The translations under genes and the position numbers were made by a program. From the NCBI GenBank assembly GCA_010279815.1, contig QEOQ01000508.1, positions 5,985,770 through 6,049,769 on the forward strand: a stretch of 64,000 nt of DNA. The letters run 5' to 3'. Below, one piece after another: positions 9,085 to 21,391 of this stretch. How positions within the stretch are numbered: position 1 is the stretch's first letter; every line of letters starts with the position of its first letter. The notes below the pieces were generated by a model. The model was given only the letters and a program-made list of their open reading frames with translations. It did no database searches and was not told where the DNA came from. Source of the DNA: Brachionus plicatilis (lineage: Eukaryota > Rotifera > Eurotatoria > Ploima > Brachionidae).

Positions 9085-12000
9085 TTAATTTCTACTAACA
9101 TGAATGGCACTATGAAGAGTATTAAGTGTAATTTCGTAATCACTTTTCGGCTGCTGAAAATAGCTTGTGGCATCTTTGAACAAAACTTCTTTTTGTGTAT
9201 TCAAAATTTTGTATTTTTGATGAAACTTTTCAATGGAGTCTGGCAAATCAATTTCTAGCTCATTGGGTGCAGATTGCCTAAATTTTTCTTTCATGTCCAA
9301 AATAAAGCTTATGTAAAGATCAACCAGATCTTTGTCAACCAAATTTCGCTTCACTTTGGTCCGCCTATTGGCATACTTTTTGTCAAACTCTTTATCCTGT
9401 TTACACAACTCGAGCTTGTTAGCCACAAATAAGCAGTTCATTTTCGACTTCATCAATATCTTTATTCGCCTACCAAAAGAGCTGACACGCTTGTCCAAAC
9501 AGTTCTTGGGCATCAGCCGATTCATGATGTCACTAATGAGCTTAAATGGAACACTCTTTTCATTAGGTGCAAAGTAAAGAGCTGTCACTTTAATCATCAG
9601 AACCATTTCGTCTTCTGACGGACTCCACGTTGCTCTGTGATCTGGTACGGGCACATTTTGGGTCAATTTTTGAGTGTGCAACTTAGCTCTGTCGATCAGA
9701 TGTTTGGCTGTTTTGAGCAAATTCTGATTTTTGGACCTTGGTGCCAGCTTGGGCTTTTTGAATTTAAACTCTGGCTTTGCTTTGCTCTCGACAACTTTTC
9801 GCTTGACGGCAGGCTTCTTCTTGGCACGCTGTGCACTAGTCGACGCCAACCCTCTGAATACACCAAATGGAAAAAAGAGAGCCAGCTCAGAGTATGGTGC
9901 AAAAGAGTGGTCAGCCTCTTTGGTTATGGCCAAATTTTCAGCAGACAAATTGGTCAAATTTGACTGATTGATCATCCAATTTTTGAACGAATTCAAAAAC
10001 AGCTGTGAATCGTACAGACCAGGGCCCATGTGGTCGCCGTACTGGTCTATCGGCCACAAGCATTGCACATCTTCGAGCAGAGCTCGATTCACAATTTTGT
10101 TAAGCAGGTCTTGTCTGCAGCGACGACTTTCGTGCAAACACTTGGCCACATTGAATTTATAAGTGTTCATGGACACGTGAAGCAATTTTCTCCAATAGTC
10201 CACCACTTCATAGTCCGAGCTAAATTCGAACAGAAATTTGTCGTATTTGGCCTCGTTGCTCAATACCTTGAGATTGGTTTCCTTCAATTCGGACCATGAT
10301 TGGCACCTGTTGGTGCTAGTGTCGTAGAACTCGGCCTTGGAGTGCACATAAATGAGTTGGGCTTGGACGTCCCGGTAAGCCGACTGATTGCTCTTAAATG
10401 GTGATTCAACAAATGTGACCAGACCCAAGCATGCCAGTAGTTGAAGTATTGCCAGCATGCGCTGTAAATAGCGGCGCTCAAATATCAATGGAGCAATGAG
10501 TTCGGCAGGAAGGTCTCTGACCATCAAGTGGCGCTTTTGAGGATGCTTGAGGATGGCTACTAGTCCTGGCACTTGATGGTTTATGACTATCAATGAGCAA
10601 AAGATTGACAATGGCATGTGAGAAAACATTTCGCCTATGAACATACAGTCTTTGTCAGGGTTGTCCAGTGGAGGTATGAACGAGTTCCAATTTAAATGAT
10701 TATTTTCGCCCAATGGTTGGTAAAGTTTATCCATTGTAGGCAGTTTACAGCTATCTACAATAGTAAGATCGTTTTTATTCGATTCATTGTAATTACCAAG
10801 CTCATCGTGTGGTATATCAGGTATGTTTGTGGAGTTTTCGGTCAGCTTTTTACCATTATAATAAAACAAGACATAACTGAGAAAACGATGGAGAATAATG
10901 GCCTTCTGAAATTTAGGTACAAGAGCATATTTTTTGGAAAAATTGGTCGAAAAATTAAGCTTTTCAACTATTGCGTGAATAAATTTTTTGGTCAACTTGA
11001 ATTTATTTTCTTCCTTGGGTTGAGCTTGGACCACCTCTTGACTTTTTACATCCACCGAGTCAAATGTGCGCTTAAATGTGGCACAATAATTCACAAACAA
11101 ATCATCATTTTCGCTCACACTCGCCAACCTAGCGCCCATATAGGCCGTATTTTTCAAGTTGACCGTAAATACCTTTAATTTTCCCTCTTTTTCCAAAGCC
11201 AACAACATTCTCTTGGTGGTTTTTGAATCAATGGAGCCCTTTAGATCGAGCTTTTCCTCGTGTTCACGGATCTCTCGCGACAGCTCGTACTTGGTGCATA
11301 TTTTGTTCTTGGTCAAGTAGTCTTCGATTATTTTCTTTCTGTTTTGCATTCGATTCGAGACCAGAGCTTGGATGTTTTTCTGTGGCAATATTGTGACATC
11401 CAGTGGCTGCGAGTCCTTGGACTCGGAGAGATACTTGCGCAAGAAAATTGTCTGATATTTAGCTTTGCCTCGGTTGGTTTCCTTGATCATTGTGACCACG
11501 TCCGGATGCGCCTGAAGATTTTGGCCCATCCGACGCGACTTGTAAAAGTCAAAGCCGAACAAATTGCCCAACTGCTTGAGCGATACGCCCTCTTTGCCGC
11601 ACTCATCTATTTTGTCAAATATTTGAGTGTACAAGCTGGTGCAGCTCGATTGAGCTGTGCCTAAGAGAGAGCTTTGCTCTGGCTCGGCATGCTCGTCTTC
11701 CTCAATGCAGGCATCTTCTTCTTTGCTTGACAAATACTGCTTGACGTAGCAATCGGTCAATTTGATCATTCGCACTTGGCGATTCTTGGGGTACAATTTG
11801 TCCGACGATTTGTTCTTTTTTAAATTTACTTGAACAGTTAGAAAAAAACGCTTTATAGTGCCCTGTCTTTCGCTTGATTGAATCAGGGTCTTGAATTGTT
11901 TGTTGGATATGTTGAGGGATTTTTTTATATTGGGTGCTGAGTCCGAGTATTCGTGGACGTCCTTTTTTTGCATCAAATGATCGACCAACTTTTCACTAGA

Positions 12001-12859
12001 TGATTTAATGCGGCACGCAAATTTGGTCAATTGAACAGCACTTTTCTTTTTCTCGGATGTGAGAACTTGTTTTTTGATGAGACCATGCGATTCCAGATTG
12101 ACAAAGATGTAGTGAAGTTGTTTGGGTGCCAGGTCAAATTGTTGCACCAGGCCGTCCTCGCCGGTCGAGTAGGCTCGGTCGTAGCGGCTGCGTCCAATCG
12201 CCTCCAGCACACAGAACTCCAGATCGTTCAGATTTTCGAAGTCAAGGAATCGATGGGACGGACACAGGACTTTGTTGCGCAGTTCTTGACTGGCCACTAC
12301 TTTGACTTTTTTGTATTTTTCCAGAATTTCATCAAAAGCTGCACTGGGCTCTATTTCGATTGGGTGTCTATCGAAATAGTCTGTAGAGTAGCCACGCTGG
12401 TTTCGCTCAGGATCATTGATGATTTTTTGGTATTTGAAATTTTTGTTTTTTGCCATGACCAAAGATCTGTTGTGTGACTTTTTTGGTCTTGATTCTGGCA
12501 CATGTGAAGTGTCAATTGAGTAGAATTCCAGATCGGTTTGATTAAATAAAATTTTGAATATAAAATTTTTTGTTATTGAGTTTGATGCCGACTCGGTGAA
12601 TAGCTCGTGTAAAGTGCAGTAGCGGTTGGTTGTGTCGGTACGGACCGAAGAGTCCGAGTCCTGAATTATTTTCTCACATGAAGAAATAAACAAATCGAAT
12701 AGTTCTGTGAGTTGGCATCCTAATTTAAATATTTTAGTGAAGAAATAGTGAATAGGACGCGGTGTTACCTTGTAGACCCTCTAGAGCGATCTCGTTCAAG
12801 CAGAACTCTGTCAAGAAATCGATCAAGTCCAGATCAAGCTCTTGTGCCAGCGAATTCAT
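9085..12859 (-). CDS. GTF3C1: general transcription factor 3C polypeptide 1 (TFIIIC220, B-block binding)
   Basis: Exons 12859-12769 and 12719-9085 join across a 49-bp intron (GTAACA...ATTAG, phase 1) to 1241 aa. TFIIIC recruits RNA polymerase III by binding the B box of tRNA-type promoters; this is its largest, DNA-contacting subunit. The first exon and junction give NEIALEGLQGCQLTELF, matching the conserved extreme N-terminus of the family and fixing the start. A winged-helix B-block domain lies near residues 196-262 and a second winged helix (EGVSLKQLGNLFGFDFYKSR) near 400-470. The middle segment with PGLVAILKHPQ and FERRYLQRM matches the family's central region. A WSPSEDE SANT-like segment and basic K/R-rich stretches lie toward the C-terminus. 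It is much shorter than the ~2100-residue human protein. Nearly the whole gene is one 3.6-kb exon. Confidence 0.88.
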
Positions 12860-13551
12860 ATAGAATATGGGAAAATTTTGATTTTTTTTTTAATTTAAAA
12901 TTCCAAAAATAAAACTTATAAAATGTTAAGTTTGATTTGATTCAATACATTGGGATATTTGCTAACAAGATATTTAGAAATTTCTTTATTTTCAAGATTA
13001 TGAGTTGCCTTGGTCTAAGAAAACTTGTTTATTTCATTTTAAGAAATTAATTTTTAATAAATAAGATAAAAAAAACTATCAGACGATACAAAAGACATGT
13101 CTAAAATAAAAAAGCTTAATAATTAAAATTACAATTATTTTTTTAAAAAATTTTCGAAAAAAAAGTAAATTTTTTACGACTAAAATAGCCTTCTACAGGT
13201 TTTTAGACTGAAACAAAGAAAAAATTTATTAAAAAAGAAAAAATAAAGAAATATATTTTTAATTTTATAGTAAATAAAAAAATACATTCAAATTGTTATT
13301 ATAGAAAAATAGATAATTAGAATAAAATTGATACACAAAAAACAGTTTTTGAAATTAATGCAAAATTATTGTCGATTTTTCATGATTAAAGTCTAATATT
13401 TAAAATTAGAAAGTTTTTGATACAATTCAAAAAATCAAAGTGAACAAAAAATAAAGATAAAAGATTTTTTATGAGAAACTTTAAGTTTTTATATATTCAA
13501 TTTTAGGAATTTTTTTGTTCATAATAGGTTTATTAAATTTTAAGAAAAAGT
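12860..13551. other. gene-free AT-rich DNA
   Basis: Upstream flank of the TFIIIC subunit. No gene or repeat recognised. Confidence 0.4.
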
Positions 13552-14190
13552 TTAAGAATCAGTTTCACTTGATTTTCGAACAATGTCTTGGTTCAAATCA
13601 GATTTAACTATATAGAATGAAAAATCATCTTCAACATGATCTTTTTTAATAATAAAGTGAAAAAAATAATAAAGTGAATAGACACTTCTGAACATGAATT
13701 AAAATTACTTAAAGATTTTCTAAAATCCTTTTTAAATTTCCTAATTGAATATAAATGATCTAATATTCTTTTTTTAGCTCTTCTATATGATTCACCTATA
13801 TAATAAATTACATTTTTTACATTTTATAATATAAACTGTTCCAATTGATTCACATTTTGAGTCACTCAAGGATGTAGTTTTTTTCCTCTTTTCAGTAAAT
13901 TTACAACTCAAACATCCAAAGATATTACACTTACCTGAGTAAAATTTTTCAGAATTATATGGTTTAAAATTTAATATAAAAAAAGTGTCTATAATTTTCC
14001 GAATTTTATTTACCACTATTAAATCCTTATTTTTCAAAAAAATAGATTCCATTTTTATCTTTTGAAAAGAATCTTTAACAATTAAATATAGTTCTGAAAT
14101 ATTTTTATCAAATGCATTAAAAAAATTTTAATTTTGTATTAGGTAAAAGTGACTTTGCTTTAAAGGGAAGAAGTTAATTTCTTTCTTTTT
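13552..14190 (-). pseudogene. 3' remnant of a Penelope-like retroelement with GIY-YIG endonuclease
   Basis: Minus-strand reading gives a cysteine-rich linker (KCNIFGCLSCKF), then GTVYIIKCKKCNLLY. After a one-base shift it continues YIGESYRRAKKRILDHLYS and a short SIHF stretch, then after another shift SFYIVKSDLNQDIVRK to a stop. The C..C linker, the IIKCKKC.LLY.IGE(S/T)..R..+R...H order and the position at the 3' end match the GIY-YIG module of Penelope-like elements. One shift coincides with a 14-bp tandem duplication (AATAATAAAGTGAA) at 13649-13679. Upstream, 14052-14190 shows only scattered reverse-transcriptase-like words (PLKAKSLLPNTKLKF). It is 5' truncated and dead. Confidence 0.7.
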
Positions 14191-14760
14191 TAGCTATAGT
14201 ACGACATAATCTTGTTAAGTTAATTGAACTGTGAGATCTCTTGAATGGGCTAAATAATCTAAATAAAAAGTACATATCCTTCTAATTATAGTAAAAAGAG
14301 AAACTGAAATATTTTCAATTATTTGTTCAGAATGGTTAGAAAATTACATTAAATAATTACATGAGTTTGTGGGTTTAATATAAAAATTAAAAATTAACTA
14401 GGTTAAGTCGACCGGATTAGTTTAATAAAATATATTTATTGATCAAAAAATTTTGGCATATTATTTTGATATTTTCTTTAAAGTATGATTTTTTTAATCT
14501 GTAGAAGCTTTTTATTAAATCTAAAGTACCAATCTCAGAATAAAAGAAAAAAAAAAGTTTAATAAGATTTAATGAAATAAAAAATAAATAAAAAGAAAAA
14601 AGGATAAATAAGTCTAAGTAATAAAAAGAACTGACTGACTTGACTTAAGACTCGTGACTCGTGACTTAAAAACAAGTTTGCATCATACTAATTTGACATG
14701 ATCAACTACGAGTCATTAGGACAAGTATTTGGTTTATATGAGCTTTAGTACTTTATTATA
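14191..14760. other. gene-free DNA
   Basis: No coding support. A cluster of GACTT/GACTCGTG words at 14630-14665 (a tandem ACTCGTG pair flanked by ACTTGACTTAAG) resembles a cluster at 63130-63180 and may be a decayed repeat. Confidence 0.4.
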
Positions 14761-14764
14761 GATC

Positions 14765-15420
14765 CAATCAAATATTGTTTTACCATTTTGTTGGAGTGCG
14801 AAAATGTATAGCCTTTTATTTCTAGTTGGTCAATTACATGGTCTATAGATTTAAAAATTGAAAAATGCATATTGGAAGAAATAACCAAAAATTTGAATAC
14901 ACGATTTTCAACATAAATGTCTAAGTCATAATGACTTGAAATTAACTTTGTTAGCTTTTGTGTAGCCCGAGGAAATAGTATTCTGGGAATGATAGCGAAA
15001 AGGTTTATCACGTTATGCATCGTATCATTAAGGCTATTGTATACTTAAGCTGTCTAACTTATCTTGAAAGTGTTACTTGAAGAAAGATTTCAAAAGTAGA
15101 AAAGGTACAAAGAAACAAGACTTGTTCAATCAATAAAAAGATTTAAATACCAGACAGGACTAAAAATATTTAATCTCAAAAATTTAGAAACTAGGCATAC
15201 TAGGGGTGATCTTATTCAAATGTTCAAGATAGCAAATGGTTTTGAATTAAACATTATTAAGGCAAAGAATCGAAATTATAAATTAAGAAGTATTGCCCAA
15301 GAGAAAGTAAGAAATTGATACACCGTTAACAAACAGTTTTAATGAAAAATGGCTATCAAAATAACATCTAGTTATAACTTAAGTTACTGCCATTGCTCTT
15401 AAAAGCTTAATTCGTTAGGG
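14765..15420 (+). pseudogene. C-terminal remnant of a non-LTR (LINE) reverse transcriptase
   Basis: Plus-strand reading contains WSITWSIDLKIEKCILEE (the W...FN..KCK segment), then with several stops ARGNSILGMIAKRFITL (the RA...LGMI.R.F thumb helix). After a frame change at 15106-15318 comes GLKIFNLKNLETRHTRGDLI followed by QMFKIANGFELN (the YRL..L.L..LE.RR.RGDLI..FK..NG block). That order is diagnostic of Jockey/CR1-type LINE polymerases. Numerous stops and at least one frameshift make it a fossil. An antisense open frame at 14745-15020 is a shadow of it. Confidence 0.75.
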
Positions 15421-16422
15421 TCGCAGCATATATTACATGATAAAATACATTAAAAAATATTTGAATTAATTTAATAGCAAAATATCTTTTTTTCAACAAG
15501 TTGAGAGTTGGACCTGAAATAAACAAAAAAGAAAGAGAAGAAAGAAAGGGCAAAAAAAAATATTTAAATTTGAAAATTCGAAATGCTTTGGATTGATCTT
15601 GTGTATGGATGATTTGGACTGGATTGAATTCATATTTTTTTATTTAAAGTTAGGGTTACTTCCATTATTTTATGCTTATAGTGAAGTTAAGTTTTTAAGG
15701 CTGATCGACAGGTTTGCCATAACTGGTTCTAATCAAAATTAATTTAATTTCTATAATATATTTCAATGTTTAAAAATGTTGAAAAATTTCAATTTCTTTA
15801 AAAGAATCAGAAATTAAACTAATCATTTTTTTTAAAGTCACAATTAAAAAAAATTGAAGAGTTTTTATACAATTTTATTTCAAGAAAATTAACATCTCTA
15901 AAAAAAGACATTACTCAATTTCAATATTTTATAACTTTTTGATAAAAAAATTTTAGAAAAAAATTAATATTAAGTTAAATTATATTATATGTTATATATT
16001 ATGTTATTCTAATAATTACCGTCTTACTTTTGTCACGTTTTCTTGAAATGATTTTTCGTTATTGTATGTATAAAAGAATAATCATGACCGCAAAGCAAAT
16101 TAAATATCATGTACAATTAATCATGTTACAGTTTAAAATCAAATTCATTAAAATCTAACAAATTTTTTTATAAAATATGAAATTCTCTCTAATTTTTTTT
16201 GTTGAAATGATTTAATTAGCTGTATATCTAATAATGACTAATAAAATGAGATTTTTTTCAATTTTAAACTTTATTAATTAATTTAATTGTTTTTTTTACT
16301 CAATTAATTTCATATCGTTATTCTCTTTATGAAAAAAATTAAGTATTTAGATAAAACTTTAGATTTAAAACAAAAAATAAAATCGAAAAATTAAATTTTT
16401 TTAAATTTTCATCTCCCAGGAT
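15421..16422. other. gene-free AT-rich DNA
   Basis: No gene. 15535-15545 is purine-rich (GAAAGAAAGGG) and the rest is A/T runs. Confidence 0.4.
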
Positions 16423-18825
16423 TTATGTTTTTTTTTTTTGAAATATTTTTAAAATTTTAATGTGATTGAAAAGAATTTTTCGAAAATTTTTGTTGAATGA
16501 ATAAAATAATAAAAATTGAATTGTTAAAGAGAATGTAAAACAAAAATTTGAACAGATATGCAGGCAATCGGCAATTTTTGATCGAACAGTAATCATGAAA
16601 AAATAATAGAAATTTTCCCATGTGATTAAATGGCTAGAGTACATGATAAAAATCATTCTCTGATTAGAAAATAATATATCGCTGATTTCAATAGTCCTTA
16701 ATAGAAACACTAAAATTACATTAATAAATATCATCCAAAATCGGTTTAAATAAAATGGAATTAAGTTTTTTAGTTTTCAAATTTTAATTTTTAAAATTTT
16801 TTTCTCGCTGTGAAATGGTTTTTTTTAATTTTAATATCAAAATAAAATCAAAAACTAGATTTACCAAGAGAAAAATCTCACAATTAACAAAATCAATCAA
16901 AAAATTGAGAATTGTAATTAATATTATCATTGAAAATTTATCATGTTTAATCAAAAGAAATGATTCATGAATTGGATATTCATACACAGGATTGATAAAA
17001 TTAATTTCATATGTGAATAATTTTATCAAACTCAAGTTGAATCCAATCTAAAAAGCACAAAAAATCAATTTTGATGGTCTCAATTTTAGTATTTTTAAAA
17101 AGAAACGTTCAGGTTTATCTCCAATATAAGAACATCTGATAACAGATATGACTACATAGACAAAATTTGAGCAAAATTTTAAAACACAGCCAAAAAAATC
17201 AAAAACAATTATTTTTAAATATTGTACAAATACTCTTTTCATTAACCAGTTGTTTAGACCATACGGCCACTCGTGAATAAGACGAAACATTTGAGTAAAG
17301 CATATCAAAAAATTGACAATTGATATTGTCAGAATGTAGACAAACAGTTTACCTTGTTTTTTATCATTTAAAACTTTTGACTTTTTGATAACATAAATAG
17401 ATGACAGATAAATTATCATTCCGATAAAAGATACCATTGGTATTAAGTAAAATTGAAAAAGTCCACTCAAAAAGTTGGTATAATAAACATAATTCTTAAA
17501 TTTTGGTTTTGAAAAATCCTCAATTTGACAAAGATTTATTCGTTTTTCAAATTGGCAATCAGATACTCTTTTAAAAATTAAAGAAGAATTTAATAAATAA
17601 TCAAAATTTTCCTCAGGTTTATTTATTGAACCGTAAAACATGTTAAACAAATATGCTCTGTAACTTAACCAAATGAAAGTACAAGTAACACTTGGATATT
17701 CTACTGAATCATAGTCAAACAAGTCAAAATAAAAATGAATTAATTGATTAAATGGAATGTCTTTGTAGAGACAAAAGTCTTCATCAGGAAAAGTTTGATT
17801 AAGATCGAACAATGGTTCAAAATCTTCGTAATAGCTGGTTACATAATCTCTAACCTTGAACGCAAACAAAATGACTACTATTGATTGAAAATTGGCCTTT
17901 ACTTCTTCCAATTTAGAGAAGTTTATATCTATATTTTTGTTAATAAATTTAAGCCAATTTATGCCGACTTTGTGAAAAAATTTTCTTGCATTTTTTCCAT
18001 CTAAATAAAGAGATCTTAAATTCTTAAAATTGTCGAACAAATCTTCTTGAATTGAGTTGATCTCTCCGAAAACTCTCAACTCTTTAAGATTCTTAAAAAC
18101 ATGAGTGTTTACAAAATTTGTATCCAGATTTATTTTTATTACATTGGTAAGGTCTAAAATCTCAATATTTGAGTTCAAATCCATAATAGAATTACCAGTA
18201 TAATTTTCAAATTTAATAATTTGCCAAGCATAGAAAGTTTCCATCAATCTATTGACCAAAACTATTTGAATTCTAACATTCTTGAACAACAATGGACAAA
18301 AACGATATTTTTCAAAACTATTCGAAATAGCAAATACATAAATATTTGCCGAATTTAAAAGATGTTGTACAGTCACATTTTCCAGTTGCTCACAAGACTT
18401 TATTAAACGGTTCTCAAAAAAAAATTAAATTTAGAAGATTTCATTGCCAGATAAAGCATTCTATCAACTGATGTTTTATTTGTATGTCTATTTTCTACAA
18501 AAAAAACACTAATTCTAATCAAAAAAAACTTTAATAAGCCATTATTTTGAAAATTTCTACTTATTTTTACAAGATTGCTGAGCAAATTCTCACTCTTAAG
18601 ATATTTTTGGTCAATTAGACTATAAGCAGCAATATTTTTTTCACCTTTTAAACATGTCCCGTTTAAATCAATTGATCCAATATTTTCTATTCGACGAAAT
18701 TGAATTAATTTGCTATAAGGTGAATATAAAGTGTATTTATCTATCAAACAAAATTTGTTTATTTCTGATGATAAAAAAAGCTTTGCCATTAAAATGTTTG
18801 TTAGCAGAATAATTACTTTTTTCAT
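16423..18825 (-). pseudogene. 7TM receptor with LRR-like ectodomain, disabled
   Basis: Three minus-strand pieces make one G-protein-coupled-receptor-like protein. Piece 1 (18825-18403) starts MKKVIILLTNILMAK, a signal peptide. It runs out of frame in a 9-T run near 18418-18426; adding one T restores reading into piece 2 (NFFFENRLIKSCEQLENVTV). Piece 2 (to 17048) has leucine-rich-repeat-like segments (NLKELRVFG, NLRSLYLDG), then TM1-TM3. An in-frame TAG at 17048-17050 interrupts TM4, and the frame continues through TM4 and TM5 to 16784. A third disruption in an A-rich stretch around 16760-16790 leads to TM6, TM7 and a FNKNFRKILF tail. All seven helices occur in order, so this is one receptor gene with two frameshifts and one nonsense codon. 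Homopolymer assembly error could explain the shifts but not the TAG. Ligand unknown. Confidence 0.7.
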
Positions 18826-19221
18826 TTTTAGGAGATATTCTATTGAATAATAAATTCTAAAAGAAAAAATAATATTTTAAAAAAGAGCTAACAATTTATT
18901 CAAAATTTCTAAAATATCAAAATTGAAATGTCAAATATATATTATGAATTCGATTGAAAAAAATTTATTCAAATCCATAAGTGTTTAGGGAAATGATGAA
19001 TGCCGTTATTATATTTTTTTTTACGATTTTTTTATGAAAAAATCTTTACTTAACCTCAACGGAGCAAAAAATATCAAAACAATTATGATTGAAACGAAAT
19101 GAAATCAATTTTTAATTTTCTAGAATGCCCATTGAAATTAAATAAACTGATTTGAATTTTGGAAAAAATATTCTAAATTATATTAACTTTATTGAAATAT
19201 TTTGGACGTCAGTAAACGTCA
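18826..19221. other. gene-free AT-rich DNA
   Basis: Upstream flank of the broken receptor. No feature supported. Confidence 0.4.
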
Positions 19222-19464
19222 CCACAAATTAAGAAAAAATCACAAAATAATTTAGTAAAATAATAACAAAATCAATAAACAATTAACTAATTAAGTTTAT
19301 AATATTTATTTCAGAAAAAGAACACAAAAAATAAAAAAATATAACAAAAAAAAATGAAAAAACACTAATTCAATTAAATTATAACTTTATTTTAATTTTA
19401 TTCACTAATTAAGTAAAAAAAAATTACATTAAAAAAATTAAAAAAATTATCTATTTTTTTTTGT

Positions 19465-19743
19465 TCAACCATTTGGACAATAAAAACTTTTTTTTAACAT
19501 TTTTGCGTTAAACTTCTCACAACTTATTTGAATGCTTGAGCTTTTGATTTCATTTGTTTTCTCCATTATTGCTCTCTTGCTCGTCGTTTCGACAACATCA
19601 TCTTCGAGTGATTTAATGCCAATTTCTTTGTTTGAAACTAACTCAGATGGTCGAAATTAGAGTGCAGATTTTGTTTTAATAGGAGCTCCTCTTTTGCATT
19701 TGTCGCTTATAGGAATATCCAGAGCTATCTTATCAAAATTCAT
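19465..19743 (-). pseudogene. transposase C-terminal remnant inside the inverted repeat
   Basis: 93 codons from an ATG with one internal in-frame stop at codon 29: ...SDKCKRGAPIKTKSAL, stop, FRPSELVSNKEIG..., ending KKSFYCPNG and a stop. A basic RGxPxKTKxAL motif followed by RPSE is a pattern I associate with the C-terminal tails of FLYWCH/MULE-type transposase proteins. It fills the spacer of the long inverted repeat, where an element's own gene would be expected. Recognition is tentative. Confidence 0.4.
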
Positions 19744-20002
19744 TAATTTCAATAAATTTCAATTAAGCACAACCTATTATGTGGTTATAAAAATAATTTT
19801 TTAACGCGAAAATGTTAAAAAAAAAGGTTTTACTGTCCAAAAAATGGTTGTACAAAAAAAAATAGGTAATTTTTTAAAATTTAATTTTTTTTACTTAATT
19901 AGTGAATTAAATTAAAACAAAGTTATGATTTAATTGAAATAGTGTTTTTTCATTTTTTTTGTTACATTTTTCTATTATTGTGTTCTTTTTCTGAAATAAA
20001 TC

Positions 20003-20549
20003 CAGTGGTGATTTGATGACAGTATTTTACGAAAAATACCGTAAATTAACCAAATTTTACCACATTTTACGTAAATTAACGTAAAATCCGAAAAGTGAAA
20101 AAGAGGTATTTTACGAAAAATTGCGTAAATTTTCAGGATTTTGAGATAATTTTGGTAAAATTTCGTAAAATACAAAACGGCCAATTCAAAATTTTTGAAA
20201 AGATGTCTTTTTTTTTTCGAAAAATCGAAAATTTAAAAAACTTTTTTTTTTATAAATTGGTTAAAAAAAATAGTTATTTTTAAATTTTTATAAAAAAAAA
20301 CTTTTTAAATTTTCGATTTTTCGAAAAAAAAAAAGACATCTTTTCAAAAATTTTGAATTGGCCGTTTTGTATTTTACGAAATTTTACCAAAATTATCTCA
20401 AAATCCTGAAAATTTACGCAATTTTTCGTAAAATACCTCTTTATCACTTTTCGGATTTTACGTTGATTTACGTAAAATGTGGTAAAATTTGGTTAATTTA
20501 CGGTATTTTACGTAATTTTTCGTAAAATACTGTTATCAAATCACCACTG
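20003..20549. mobile_element. foldback element, Tc1/mariner-like ends, copy 1
   Basis: 547 bp that reads almost identically on both strands: two ~250-bp arms beginning CAGTGGTGATTTGAT, with many internal TTTTACG/CGTAAA words, around a short A/T-rich centre. A second copy is at 54299-54867. TA follows the right end. The left flank reads TC, but the uninterrupted opposite arm of the host inverted repeat reads CTGAAATAAA-TA-TTATAAAC, proving insertion at a TA with one later base change. CAGTG ends and a TA duplication are typical of Tc1/mariner elements. It has no coding capacity; open frames inside are by-products of the palindrome. Confidence 0.85.
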
Positions 20550-20632
20550 TATTATAAACTTAATTAGTTAATTTTTTATTGATTTTGTTAATTTTTTACT
20601 AGATAAGTGAAGATTTTTACCGGATTTGTGGA

Positions 20633-21391
20633 TAGATATTATTTATGCTCAATTATTTTGATTCTAAAAAATTTCAGCTGCTTACAGATATTTCAATTGA
20701 ATACCAATTATAAGTAGTTTTGAGAAACGCAGTGACGTTGGGCATTGACTGAGTCATTTTCTTTAACTGTTTAAATGAAAAGGTTGTCTTATGAAAAATC
20801 ATTTATTTATTAAGTTCAATTTATCAATTTAATATATCTTGTAATGAACAAATTAAAATAATGCACATAATGTTGATTTTTAATTCTAATTTATATTCTT
20901 TTTGTAATTGTAGTCATTTGCCTTTGGTTTCCGCTTCTTTTTGATATCAATATTTTTAAAGCTAAAACTGATTTGTATCTGTTTAGTTTTAAATGCGGAC
21001 AGCTACAATATATTTGCAAAATTTTTAAAATAATTTTATCTATTATCAAATTTTTTAAATTTTATTAAATAATTTTTACATGTGCAGGTGCTAAATTGCC
21101 ATTTAGCTTTATTTAACCAATTTTTTTATTCATGTAAATAAATTTTAGAAACATTCATTTCTTTGGTGACAAAAAAAATACAATATTTAGAAAAGGATTA
21201 AAATTCAAAGTTTACTTGGGAGATCATAAGAAATAAAATTTGATTGAAACGATGCTACAGTGCTTTTATAAAAGGTGCAGAATGGGCTAAATACGTAATC
21301 TTACGTGAATATTAGTCGGTTAGGATATGTAATTTAACGAATGAAAGACTAAAAATTGATTTTTTTGAGATTTTTATGGAGACAATTTTTA
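20633..21391. other. gene-free DNA
   Basis: No coding support. A slightly G+C-richer patch at 20720-20760 carries a 29-codon minus-strand frame that I do not consider a gene. Confidence 0.4.

Larger units (their letters stand above)
19222..20632. mobile_element. long inverted-repeat transposon remnant containing a nested element
   Basis: The left arm, about 19222-19510, is repeated in reverse complement at about 19790-20002, which resumes at 20550-20632 beyond the nested foldback element. Matching landmarks: CTGAAATAAA, AAAGAACACAA, CACTAATTCAATTAAATTATA and TTTGTCCAAATGG-like words, and outer ends near CCACAAAT. The central ~280 bp holds a broken transposase-like frame (19465-19743, minus). 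No clear target duplication was found at the outermost ends. Without the nested insertion the element would be about 0.86 kb. Confidence 0.65.

Noticed and set aside
14745..15020. 91-codon minus-strand open frame that could be a small gene
   Set aside because: The opposite strand carries LINE polymerase landmarks (LGMIAKRF, KIEKC) in order; the minus frame is their shadow.
19975..20184. Open frames inside the foldback element (also 20095-20283 and 54323-54541)
   Set aside because: They are translations of palindromic TTTTACG repeats, present in both arms and copies, with no protein-like composition.
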